Of a DNA stretch of 13,807 nt, positions 8,195 to 13,807 are shown piece after piece (the stretch's first letter is position 1; every line of letters starts with the position of its first letter). The notes beneath the pieces are model-generated. The model did no database searches and was not told where the DNA came from. It was given only the letters and a program-made list of their open reading frames with translations. Origin of the DNA: CAMNAO01 sp045605145 (GTDB lineage Bacteria; Bacillota; Clostridia; Oscillospirales; Oscillospiraceae); assembly GCA_045605145.1 (NCBI GenBank), contig JAZUPH010000025.1, positions 1 through 13,807 on the forward strand, written 5' to 3'. The position numbers were made by a program, and so were the translations under genes.

Positions 8195-9028
8195 TTACTC
8201 GATGCCGAGGGATCTTGCATAGTCTGCGTAGTACTCGTACCACTCTTCGATCTGTCCGCTCTCGCGCAGCTTGGCGATGCACTCGTTTACGAACTCGATA
8301 AGCTCCGTCTCGCCCTTGGGAGCCGCGGCGCGGGTGCCCTCGGTGGATTCGTCGGTGGTGAAGCGGAAGCCGGTTGCGATGACCAGACCGCCGTTTGCCT
8401 CGGCGTACAGTCTGCCGTTTGCGATGTCACAGGCGCAGGCGTCTGCCTTGCCCTCGGCCACCATGAGGAAGCCGTCTGTCATGCTGGAAACGCGCTTGAA
8501 CTCGGCATACTCGGGGATCTGATCGTTTACGAAGCCCTCCTGCACTGAGCCGCTCTGGGTGACGATAACGGCGTTTGCAAGGTCGGCAGCAGTCTGATAC
8601 TTGTCCAGATCCTCCTCACGGACCAGCAGGCCGTAGCCCTCACTGTCCTCGGAGAAGTAGTAGCCCACGCTCATTTCCATGCTCTCGGCACGGGTGGGGG
8701 AGTAGGCCAGTGCGGAGATGGCCAGATCGTACTTGCCCTGGGTCACGCCGGCCAGAACTGCCGAGAACTCAAGAGGTACGATGCGAAGCTCAACGCCCAG
8801 CTCGTCAGCGATGAACTTGGCGATCTCGATGTCAACGCCCACATACTGTGCGTCGCCTTCCAGAGAGGCGTCGATAAACTCAAAGGGTGCAAAATAAGGC
8901 TCACACACTATCTCGATATAGCCGCGCTCCTTGATCTCTTCAAGGCGGTTGGCAGCTTCTTTCTTGCCGCAGGCCGCCAGAGTGAACAGGCAGCAGATGA
9001 TAAGCAGGATTGCAACAGACTTTTTCAT
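8195..9028 (-). CDS. Amino-acid ABC transporter substrate-binding lipoprotein (SBP_bac_3 family)
   Basis: This extracellular, membrane-anchored binding protein captures substrate for the permease. It is 277 residues from ATG 9028. That start has GGGAGG 8 bases upstream and gives a proper signal peptide MKKSVAILLIICCLFTLAACG; an upstream in-frame ATG at 9049 would add seven residues before it. The lipobox LAAC places the lipidated cysteine at residue 20. The family pattern follows: FAPFEFID at 47-54, GVDIEIAKFIADELG from 64, and YDLAISALAYSPTRAES at 100-116. R113 and D201 occupy positions that in GlnH and HisJ bind the alpha-carboxylate and alpha-amino group of the ligand, so an amino-acid-like ligand is likely. 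It is the first gene of the operon and has a strong promoter. Confidence 0.95.
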   Translation of the reverse strand: MKKSVAILLIICCLFTLAACGKKEAANRLEEIKERGYIEIVCEPYFAPFEFIDASLEGDAQYVGVDIEIAKFIADELGVELRIVPLEFSAVLAGVTQGKYDLAISALAYSPTRAESMEMSVGYYFSEDSEGYGLLVREEDLDKYQTAADLANAVIVTQSGSVQEGFVNDQIPEYAEFKRVSSMTDGFLMVAEGKADACACDIANGRLYAEANGGLVIATGFRFTTDESTEGTRAAAPKGETELIEFVNECIAKLRESGQIEEWYEYYADYARSLGIE

Positions 9029-9064
9029 AATTAAGACCTCCCGGGCCATTGATGTTATGGTCGT

Positions 9065-9093
9065 ATTATAACGCCTGCCTCCACGCTTGTCAA
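9065..9093 (-). promoter_or_regulatory. Consensus sigma-A promoter of the uptake/hydrolase operon
   Basis: On the minus strand: TTGACA (9088-9093), a 17-base spacer, TATAAT (9065-9070). Both hexamers match consensus exactly with ideal spacing. Transcription would begin near 9058, giving a leader of about 30 bases that contains the GGGAGG ribosome binding site. A promoter this strong would be expected to need repression, and a palindrome lies immediately upstream. Confidence 0.88.
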
Positions 9094-9097
9094 TGCG

Positions 9098-9125
9098 GTA
9101 GCGAATTATTTCGCTACTTCGCTAA
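9098..9125. promoter_or_regulatory. Palindromic operator-like element upstream of the -35
   Basis: A perfect palindrome GTAGCGAA-TTAT-TTCGCTAC (9098-9117) is followed at once by a third half-site TTCGCTAA (9118-9125). The AT-rich stretch is also repeated (GCGAATTATTT, then GCTAAATTATTT). It ends 5 bases from the -35 hexamer of the uptake operon. Its position and symmetry suggest a binding site for a dimeric regulator. No regulator gene is in the window. Confidence 0.6.
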
Positions 9126-9146
9126 ATTATTTGTGAGAAATGATAA

Positions 9147-9172
9147 CACAGCCCCGGGGTGTTGGGGCTGTG
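9147..9172 (-). terminator. Predicted terminator of the YitT-family gene
   Basis: A 9-bp stem CACAGCCCC / GGGGCTGTG encloses an 8-base loop. On the minus strand it is followed by the T-rich TTATCATTTCTC. It lies about 118 bases after the stop of the YitT-family gene and before the uptake-operon control region. The stretch between (9173-9290) contains no convincing gene or RNA that I recognise. Confidence 0.65.
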
Positions 9173-9290
9173 CTTGTGCGACTTGACGGCAGATTGCAGC
9201 ATTTTTCACTGTTCCCGCGCCCCAAATAAGGGCAGCGAGCCGTGCGAATGTGTTCTGTTGTGCAGCAAAGATGCGCCAATGGGTGCCGTG

Positions 9291-10226
9291 TCAGAGGTTC
9301 CCGCTGTGAAATACATCGGCAACATCACTGATAGATACATAGGCCTGCCTGTCACAGCTTTTCACGATGCTGCGCATCCTGGCGATCTGGAAACGGTTTA
9401 CAATGATGTATACCACGGACTTGGGCCGGTCTGAGTAGTAGCCCTTGCCGTCGATGATGGTCATGCCGCATTCAAATGCCGCGGACAGAGCCGTGCAGAT
9501 CTCTTTCGGCTTCTCAGTGACGATAAAGGCCGCCTTTGAGCGGTCGATACCCTCAACGATGAAATCCACGGTTTTAAGCGCCGCGATATAAGTGACGATG
9601 GAGTAAAGGGGCAGTATCCAGCTGTCGATAACGATGCCGCAGATGATGTAGAGAATGACATTGTATATCATCACAAAGCTGCCCACGGAAAGGTTCAGCG
9701 CCTTTGCAAACAGCACCGCCAGAACATCAATGCCGTCGATTGCGCCGCCAAAGCGGATGGCAAGGCCGCTGCCCGCGCCGGATATCATGCCGCCGAACAC
9801 CGCGCACAGCAGAAGGTCGGTGCCCGCCAGAGGTGAGGCGAAGCTCACATCAATGGGCAGAACGTCGGTTATCAGCCACGCGCCCGCTGAATACACGGTC
9901 ACGGCGAAAGCGGAGTATATTGTGAAAACAAGCCCTTGTTTTTTAAGACCCAGCAGAAACAGGGGCAGGTTCAGTATAAGCAGATAAAGGGACAGGGTCA
10001 TGTGTTCCGACGAGATCTGGGAAAGCAGGATCGAGGTGCCGGATATGCCGCTGTCGTATAGGGAAACGGGGGCAATGAACATTGTCACGCCGAAGGCGTT
10101 GACGATGCCTGCCAGCAGCAGACCGAGAAAATTTGACGGCTGCAGTTTTTTTAGTTCGTCTTTTGCGTTTATGTTTGGCCTGATTTTCAGCCACAGCTTT
10201 TTAAGCAAGGGGTAACATCCTTTCAT
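9291..10226 (-). CDS. YitT family membrane protein (DUF161 + DUF2179)
   Basis: This is an integral membrane protein of unknown biochemical function; YitT-family proteins are common in Firmicutes, often as several paralogues. The ORF is 311 residues from ATG 10226. Hydrophobic helices lie at about 33-55, 78-95, 98-120, 136-155 and 182-205, with the conserved loop RFGGAIDGID at 158-167. A soluble C-terminal DUF2179 domain follows at about 230-305 (GKGYYSDRPKSVVYIIVNR at 260-278, VSISDVADVF at 297-306). The ATG has no ribosome binding site. An in-frame TTG at 10208 has AAAGGA about 9 bases upstream and gives MLKKLWLKIRPN, so a 305-residue product is quite possible. The gene starts 18 bases after the hairpin that ends the oad operon, leaving no room for a promoter; read-through from oad is likely. 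No functional link to the pump is known to me. Confidence 0.9.
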   Translation of the reverse strand: MKGCYPLLKKLWLKIRPNINAKDELKKLQPSNFLGLLLAGIVNAFGVTMFIAPVSLYDSGISGTSILLSQISSEHMTLSLYLLILNLPLFLLGLKKQGLVFTIYSAFAVTVYSAGAWLITDVLPIDVSFASPLAGTDLLLCAVFGGMISGAGSGLAIRFGGAIDGIDVLAVLFAKALNLSVGSFVMIYNVILYIICGIVIDSWILPLYSIVTYIAALKTVDFIVEGIDRSKAAFIVTEKPKEICTALSAAFECGMTIIDGKGYYSDRPKSVVYIIVNRFQIARMRSIVKSCDRQAYVSISDVADVFHSGNL

Positions 10227-10232
10227 AGATGG

Positions 10233-10282
10233 TGCAATATGTAACAGCGCCGGTCATATGGCCGGCGCTGTGCAATGTGTAA
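10233..10282. repeat. Direct repeat flanking the oad terminator hairpin
   Basis: TGCAATATGTAA (10233-10244) and TGCAATGTGTAA (10271-10282) are 12-base direct repeats with one mismatch, 38 bases apart. They sit on either side of the hairpin arms and overlap their outer base. The arrangement looks like a small duplication or insertion product, but chance in a short intergenic gap cannot be excluded. Confidence 0.5.
10244..10271 (-). terminator. Hairpin terminator/attenuator after the oad operon
   Basis: A perfect 10-bp stem ACAGCGCCGG / CCGGCGCTGT encloses an 8-base loop, 17 bases after the oadB stop on the minus strand. The following TTACATATTG is only moderately T-rich, so termination is probably partial. 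That would allow read-through into the YitT-family gene, which starts 18 bases further on. Confidence 0.65.
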
Positions 10283-10288
10283 TAACTA

Positions 10289-11521
10289 TCAGCCAAAGAA
10301 GCTCATCAGGAAGCCTGCGGCGATGGCGGAGCCGATGACGCCGGCCACGTTGGGGCCCATGGCGTGCATAAGCAGGAAGTTGGAGGGATTGGCTTTCTGG
10401 CCTTCCTTCTGGGCAACACGGGCCGCCATGGGAACGGCGGAAACGCCGGCTGCGCCGATGAGGGGGTTGATCTTGCCGCCGGTGAGCTTGTACATGAGCT
10501 TGCCGACCAGCAGGCCACCAACAGTGGAGAAGCAGAAAGCGGTCAGACCGAGTACAACGATGAAGATGGTCTGCCAATTAATGAAGCTGGAGCCGATCAT
10601 GGTGGCGCCGACGCTGATGCCCAGGAACAGAGTGACGATGTTCATCAGGGCGTTCTGAGCGGTGTCAGCCAGACGGTCGGTCAGGCCGCACTCCTTAAGC
10701 AGGTTACCGAACATAAGGCAGCCGATCAGGGGGGCGGTGGAGGGCAGCAACAGGACGACGAAAACGGTGACCACGATGGGGAACAGGATCTTCTCGGTCT
10801 TGCTGACCTCACGCAGCTGCTCCATCTTGACCTTGCGCTCTTCCTCGGTGGTGAGCAGCTTCATGATGGGGGGCTGGATCATGGGGATGAGGGCCATGTA
10901 ACTGTAAGCGGCCACGGCAATGGGTCCCAGCAGATGGGGAGCCAGTTTGGAGGTGGTCAGAATGGCAGTGGGGCCGTCGGCACCGCCGATGATGCCGATG
11001 GAAGCGGCCTCGTTGCCATCGAAGCCCAGCAGGATGGCGCCGAAGAAGGCGAAGAACACGCCGAACTGAGCGGCAGCGCCCAGCAGCAGGCTCTTGGGGT
11101 TGGAGATCAGGGGGCCGAAGTCGGTCATGGCACCGATGCCAATAAAGATCAGGCAGGGATAGATGCCGGCTTTGACGCCTACATAAAGGATGTCGATAAG
11201 ACCGCCGTGAGACAGGATGTGGCCGTAGCTGTGATAATACTCACTGCCTTCGGTCATAAAATCGGTCCACAGCTGGGGGTGATACAGTGCGTTGGCTTCG
11301 TTGAGCGCAACGGGCAGCCCCTCAAAATAGCTGATGTTGGCCAAGAGACAGCCGAATGCGATGCCGATCATCAAAAGGGGCTCAAACTGCTTTTTGATGC
11401 CCAGATACAGCAGGCCGCAGGACACCGCGATCATGATGAAATTCTTCCAGCCGCCGGCAGCAACAACGCCGGCGAAACCGGATTCAGTCACCAGGGCGGA
11501 GAGGGAATCCAAAATGTTCAT
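10289..11521 (-). CDS. oadB: Sodium ion-translocating decarboxylase beta subunit (OadB/GcdB family)
   Basis: This multi-spanning membrane subunit decarboxylates carboxybiotin and couples it to Na+ export. It is 410 residues, close to the usual length for the family. Residues known from Klebsiella OadB to bind Na+ or support transport (D203, Y229, N373, G377, S382, R389) all fall at a constant offset of 21 here: D182 in GGADGPT, Y208 in YSYMAL, N352 and G356 in NPLIG, S361, and R368 in MAARV. This strongly supports an active pump. The C-terminal region HAMGPNVAGVIGSAIAAG (386-403) is also family-like. ATG 11521 follows GGAGG with 5 bases of spacing. The gene starts 10 bases after the biotin carrier gene and is the last gene of the pump operon before a hairpin. 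By sequence alone the beta subunits of oxaloacetate, methylmalonyl-CoA and glutaconyl-CoA pumps are hard to tell apart; the alpha subunit decides. Confidence 0.95.
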   Translation of the reverse strand: MNILDSLSALVTESGFAGVVAAGGWKNFIMIAVSCGLLYLGIKKQFEPLLMIGIAFGCLLANISYFEGLPVALNEANALYHPQLWTDFMTEGSEYYHSYGHILSHGGLIDILYVGVKAGIYPCLIFIGIGAMTDFGPLISNPKSLLLGAAAQFGVFFAFFGAILLGFDGNEAASIGIIGGADGPTAILTTSKLAPHLLGPIAVAAYSYMALIPMIQPPIMKLLTTEEERKVKMEQLREVSKTEKILFPIVVTVFVVLLLPSTAPLIGCLMFGNLLKECGLTDRLADTAQNALMNIVTLFLGISVGATMIGSSFINWQTIFIVVLGLTAFCFSTVGGLLVGKLMYKLTGGKINPLIGAAGVSAVPMAARVAQKEGQKANPSNFLLMHAMGPNVAGVIGSAIAAGFLMSFFG

Positions 11522-11531
11522 TGTACCCTCC

Positions 11532-11933
11532 TTAGCCCAGTACGATTATAGGAGTACCGGTATCGACCTTTGCGCCGGCCTCAACCAGCACCTGCACTAC
11601 GGTTGCGTCATGGGGAGCCATGATCTCATTTTCCATCTTCATGGCCTCGAGAACGGCGAGAACCTCACCGGACTTGACAGCCTGACCGGCCTTAACATTC
11701 ACTCTGAGAATGGTGCCGGGCATGGGGGCGCTGACCTGCTCGCCGGCGACGGCTGCGGGTGCAGCGGCGGGGGCGGGAGCAGCGGCGGGAGCGGCCACGG
11801 GGGTAGCAGCGACAGGGGCAGGAGCAGCGGCGGGAGCCGGTGCATAAGCCTCATACTCGTCAATGACCATGGCCTCGCCATGCTCTACGACGACTTCATA
11901 AGTTTTGCCCTTAAGGGTAACTTTATATTTCAT
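11532..11933 (-). CDS. Biotin carboxyl carrier protein of the decarboxylase pump
   Basis: This 133-residue stand-alone biotinyl protein carries CO2 from the carboxyltransferase to the membrane beta subunit. It has a short N-terminal segment (MKYKVTLKGKTYEVVVE), an Ala/Pro-rich flexible linker at about 31-63, and a biotinyl/lipoyl domain at about 66-133 with APMPGTI at 69-75 and the biotinylation motif EAMKMEN, modified lysine K99. In Klebsiella OadA this domain is the C-terminus of the alpha subunit; here the alpha subunit ends before it. ATG 11933 is served by AAGGAGG 10 bases upstream. That site lies inside the last codons of the preceding OadG-like gene (gap 2 bases), so translation is probably coupled. 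It resembles MmdC/GcdC carriers. Confidence 0.95.
   Translation of the reverse strand: MKYKVTLKGKTYEVVVEHGEAMVIDEYEAYAPAPAAAPAPVAATPVAAPAAAPAPAAAPAAVAGEQVSAPMPGTILRVNVKAGQAVKSGEVLAVLEAMKMENEIMAPHDATVVQVLVEAGAKVDTGTPIIVLG
11776..11837. repeat. In-frame repeat in the biotin-carrier linker
   Basis: The 17-base unit GGAGCAGCGGCGGGAGC occurs identically at 11776-11792 and 11821-11837, 45 bases (15 codons) apart. It encodes two PAAAPAP units in the Ala/Pro linker. The spacing keeps the reading frame, so unit gain or loss would only change linker length. Confidence 0.7.
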
Positions 11934-11935
11934 GA

Positions 11936-12304
11936 TTACTTGACCTCCTTGATGGATACGAACTTCAGCTCGTTGAGGGGCTTCTGCATTTTGTCAGCCA
12001 CTATGGCCATGATCATCGCGGCATCGCGGGGATCGGTGTCATAGAGCTTGACATCGCCGGCGCTGCCGGGGGCCAGCTTTTTGGGGGCGGGCTGGGCGGC
12101 GGGTGCAGCAGGAGCGACAGGGGCAGCAGCAGCGGCCTTGGCTTTTGCCTTGTTTGTGCTGGCCACCATGATCTTGCCAACGATGATGATAACACACATC
12201 AGCATGACCAGGCCGAGGAAAACAATACCGTAGCCAAGAAGTGCAGCAATAGAAGCCTCGCCGAGAGGCATTTTAAACCAGGAACTGGCAGAGAAAGCAG
12301 TCAT
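11936..12304 (-). CDS. oadG: OadG-family gamma subunit of the sodium pump
   Basis: This small membrane subunit is thought to hold the alpha/biotin part to the membrane beta subunit. The 122 residues contain one membrane helix at about 20-43 (IAALLGYGIVFLGLVMLM and following), an Ala/Pro/Lys-rich linker at about 50-78, and a conserved-looking C-terminal tail (DPRDAAMIMAIVADKMQ at 91-107, ending LNELKFVSIKEVK). The membrane-helix-plus-linker plan and the position between alpha and biotin carrier are what identify it; sequence conservation in this family is low. ATG 12304 follows AAGGAGG with 8 bases of spacing, and the ribosome binding site overlaps the oadA stop codon. In methylmalonyl-CoA type pumps the equivalent subunit is called delta. 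Confidence 0.85.
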   Translation of the reverse strand: MTAFSASSWFKMPLGEASIAALLGYGIVFLGLVMLMCVIIIVGKIMVASTNKAKAKAAAAAPVAPAAPAAQPAPKKLAPGSAGDVKLYDTDPRDAAMIMAIVADKMQKPLNELKFVSIKEVK

Positions 12305-12317
12305 TTAACTTACCTCC

Positions 12318-13718
12318 TTAAGCCTCTTCGATGGTGTACTTGCAGATCTTCTCCTCGTTCTCCTTGCGCTGCTTGAGGAACTTCTCGGTCTGGGGAGGAT
12401 AGCAGATCCAGCTCATCAGATCCTCTTCGGTCTTTGCCAGGTCGCCCAGGGCTTCCTTAGCCTTCTGGAAGTCTTCACCGGTGCGCTTGGAGTCTTCAAT
12501 GCGGCAGTCGGTGGGCTGGCCGCCTTCGCCGAGGATCTTGGTCTGCAGCTCTTCATTCACGGGGGCGGGAGCAATGCCGTACTCGCCCTTGAAGTAGTTC
12601 TTAACCTCGTTGGAGATTGCCTTGTAGCGCTCACCCATCAGAACGTTGGTAACGGCCTGGTTGCCGACCATCTGTGAAAGGGGAGTGACAAGGGGAGGAT
12701 AGCCAAGGTCAGCACGGACAGCGGGGATCTCAAGCAGAGCCTCATCGAACTTGTCCATGGCGTTCATATCCTTCAGGTTTGCGATCATGTTGGAAAGCAT
12801 GCCGCCGGGCACCTTGTAAACAAGAGCCTGAGAGTCGGTGGCCATGCTCTTGGGGTTGATAAGACCCTCATCAACATACTTCTGCTTGATGGGCTTGAAG
12901 TAGTCGTTGACTTCGTTAATAACCTTCTCGTCAAGGCCGGTCTCGATGCCGTACTGCTGCAGAGCATAGAACATGGTCTCGGTAGCGGGCTGAGAGGTGC
13001 CGTTGGAGAAGCAGGAGGTGGCGGTGTCGATAACGTCAACGCCGGACTGGATGGCGGTGGTCAGGGTCATGTATGCCATGCCGGTGGTGCAGTGGGTGTG
13101 CAGGATCACGGGGATGTCGCCCACGGCGTCCTTGATGCCCTTAATGAGGTTCTCGGCCTCCCAGGGGCTCATGGTGCCGGCCATGTCCTTCAGACACAGG
13201 GTCTGGAAGCCCATGTTCTTGAGCTCTTTGCACATCTCGATGTACTTGTCCACGGTGTGAACGGGGCTCTGGGTGTAGCTGATACAGCCGGAGGCCACGG
13301 TCTTGTCGGTGGCGTACTTCATGGTGGCGTCAAGAGCGGTGCCCAGGTTGCGGAAATCGTTCAGAGCGTCGAAGATACGGATAACATCGATGCCGTTCTT
13401 GATGCTCAGCTCAACGAACTTCTCAACAACGTCGTCATGATAGTGCTTGTAGCCCAGCAGGTTCTGGCCGCGAAGCAGCATCTGAAGTCTGGTGTTGGGC
13501 ATATTCTTGCGGATGTTTCTGAGACGCTCCCAGGGGTCCTCACCCAGGTATCTCAGGCAGGAGTCAAAGGTGGCGCCGCCCCAGCATTCCACGGAGTAGT
13601 AGCCGGCCTTATCCATGGTGCCGAGGATCTTCTCGTAATCAGAATAAGGAAGGCGTGTGGCCATCAGGGACTGGTTGGCGTCACGCAGGACGGTTTCGGT
13701 AAACTGAACTTTCTTCAT
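12318..13718 (-). CDS. oadA: Oxaloacetate decarboxylase alpha subunit, carboxyltransferase part (pyruvate carboxylase subunit B-like)
   Basis: This cytoplasmic enzyme moves the carboxyl group of oxaloacetate to biotin, releasing pyruvate. The 466 residues comprise a TIM-barrel carboxyltransferase domain (about 1-290) and a conserved PYC/OADA domain (about 290-450). Active-site features: RDANQS at 12-17 with metal ligand D13, CWGGATFD at 45-52, carbamylated-lysine candidate K177 in LKDMAG, and metal-binding H207 and H209 in HTHCTTGMA. These match the D17/K178/H207/H209 set known for Klebsiella OadA. The C-terminal biotin domain of classical OadA (about 590 residues) is absent and is supplied by the separate carrier gene. 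ATG 13718 follows GGAGG with 7 bases of spacing. It is the first gene of the operon. A biosynthetic split pyruvate carboxylase is the alternative, but the adjacent OadB and OadG genes favour a decarboxylase pump. Confidence 0.94.
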   Translation of the reverse strand: MKKVQFTETVLRDANQSLMATRLPYSDYEKILGTMDKAGYYSVECWGGATFDSCLRYLGEDPWERLRNIRKNMPNTRLQMLLRGQNLLGYKHYHDDVVEKFVELSIKNGIDVIRIFDALNDFRNLGTALDATMKYATDKTVASGCISYTQSPVHTVDKYIEMCKELKNMGFQTLCLKDMAGTMSPWEAENLIKGIKDAVGDIPVILHTHCTTGMAYMTLTTAIQSGVDVIDTATSCFSNGTSQPATETMFYALQQYGIETGLDEKVINEVNDYFKPIKQKYVDEGLINPKSMATDSQALVYKVPGGMLSNMIANLKDMNAMDKFDEALLEIPAVRADLGYPPLVTPLSQMVGNQAVTNVLMGERYKAISNEVKNYFKGEYGIAPAPVNEELQTKILGEGGQPTDCRIEDSKRTGEDFQKAKEALGDLAKTEEDLMSWICYPPQTEKFLKQRKENEEKICKYTIEEA

Positions 13719-13767
13719 TTAATAACCTCCAATCAGCATAAATTGATGTCCAATTCATACCAGATAT

Positions 13768-13796
13768 AATATACCACCAAATGCGAAACAGCGCAA
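13768..13796 (-). promoter_or_regulatory. Predicted sigma-A promoter of the oad operon
   Basis: On the minus strand: TTGCGC (13791-13796), a 17-base spacer, TATATT (13768-13773), followed by further AT-rich sequence. Transcription would start near 13760, giving a leader of about 40 bases with GGAGG before oadA. The -35 matches consensus at four of six positions. The upstream region lies outside the window. Confidence 0.6.
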
Positions 13797-13807
13797 GAGG
13801 GAGAATA

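Noticed and set aside
9120..9215. Possible 26-codon minus-strand small ORF starting MLQSAVKSH
   Set aside because: It lacks a ribosome binding site and runs through the terminator hairpin into the operator-like repeats, so it is almost certainly chance.
9173..9290. Possible small RNA gene downstream of the YitT-family gene
   Set aside because: No promoter, tRNA-like fold or recognisable RNA motif was seen. It is most simply the 3' untranslated region leading to the terminator.
10364..11551. 395-codon plus-strand open frame opposite oadB
   Set aside because: It exactly shadows oadB, its product is a low-complexity Gly/Gln/Asp/Ala string with no domain, and there is no ribosome binding site or promoter for it. 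Strong codon bias of the real gene explains the open frame.
1..13807. Defence island, prophage or mobile element
   Set aside because: All genes are housekeeping or metabolic, share strand and similar composition, and no transposase, integrase, att-like repeats or spacer arrays were seen.

Overview
The window is a compact, GC-rich stretch in which every gene I can support lies on the minus strand. It looks like an anaerobic Firmicute of the Clostridia, most likely an Oscillospirales-type gut bacterium. The reasons are the gdpP-rplI-dnaB gene order, strong AGGAGG-type ribosome binding sites, a three-gene polar amino-acid ABC transporter, and a sodium-pumping decarboxylase whose biotin domain is a separate small protein. 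The placement is inference; no rRNA or other marker is present.

In transcription order (right to left) there are four blocks. Block 1 (13796-10244) is an oxaloacetate decarboxylase sodium pump operon: promoter, carboxyltransferase subunit (oadA without its biotin domain), OadG-like membrane subunit, biotin carrier protein and the OadB sodium channel/decarboxylase subunit, closed by a hairpin. Together these would decarboxylate oxaloacetate to pyruvate and export Na+. Block 2 (10226-9147) is a single YitT/DUF161-DUF2179 membrane protein. It begins just after the oad hairpin with no room for a promoter of its own, so it is probably reached by read-through. It is followed by a hairpin terminator.

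Block 3 (9125-5187) is an uptake and hydrolysis operon. It has a near-perfect consensus promoter with a palindromic, operator-like element upstream of the -35, then a lipoprotein amino-acid binding protein, a conserved intercistronic hairpin, a permease, an ATPase and a cytoplasmic M20/AbgB-like amidohydrolase, ending in tandem hairpins. The natural reading is import of an amino-acid-like or N-acyl amino-acid/dipeptide-like compound followed by amide hydrolysis inside the cell. The substrate cannot be read from sequence.

Block 4 (5132 to the left edge) is a housekeeping cluster: promoter, gdpP (cyclic-di-AMP phosphodiesterase), rplI (ribosomal protein L9), dnaB (replicative helicase) and tilS (tRNA-Ile lysidine synthetase, cut by the window edge). 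The gdpP-rplI-dnaB order is the classical Firmicutes arrangement.

No tRNA, rRNA, CRISPR array, insertion sequence or phage gene was found. No gene-free stretch reaches 300 bases; the longest are about 260 bases (9029-9290) and about 210 bases (5053-5261), both occupied by promoters and hairpins. Nothing here is clearly a new system. The best candidate for follow-up is the transporter plus AbgB-like hydrolase operon with its palindromic control region.
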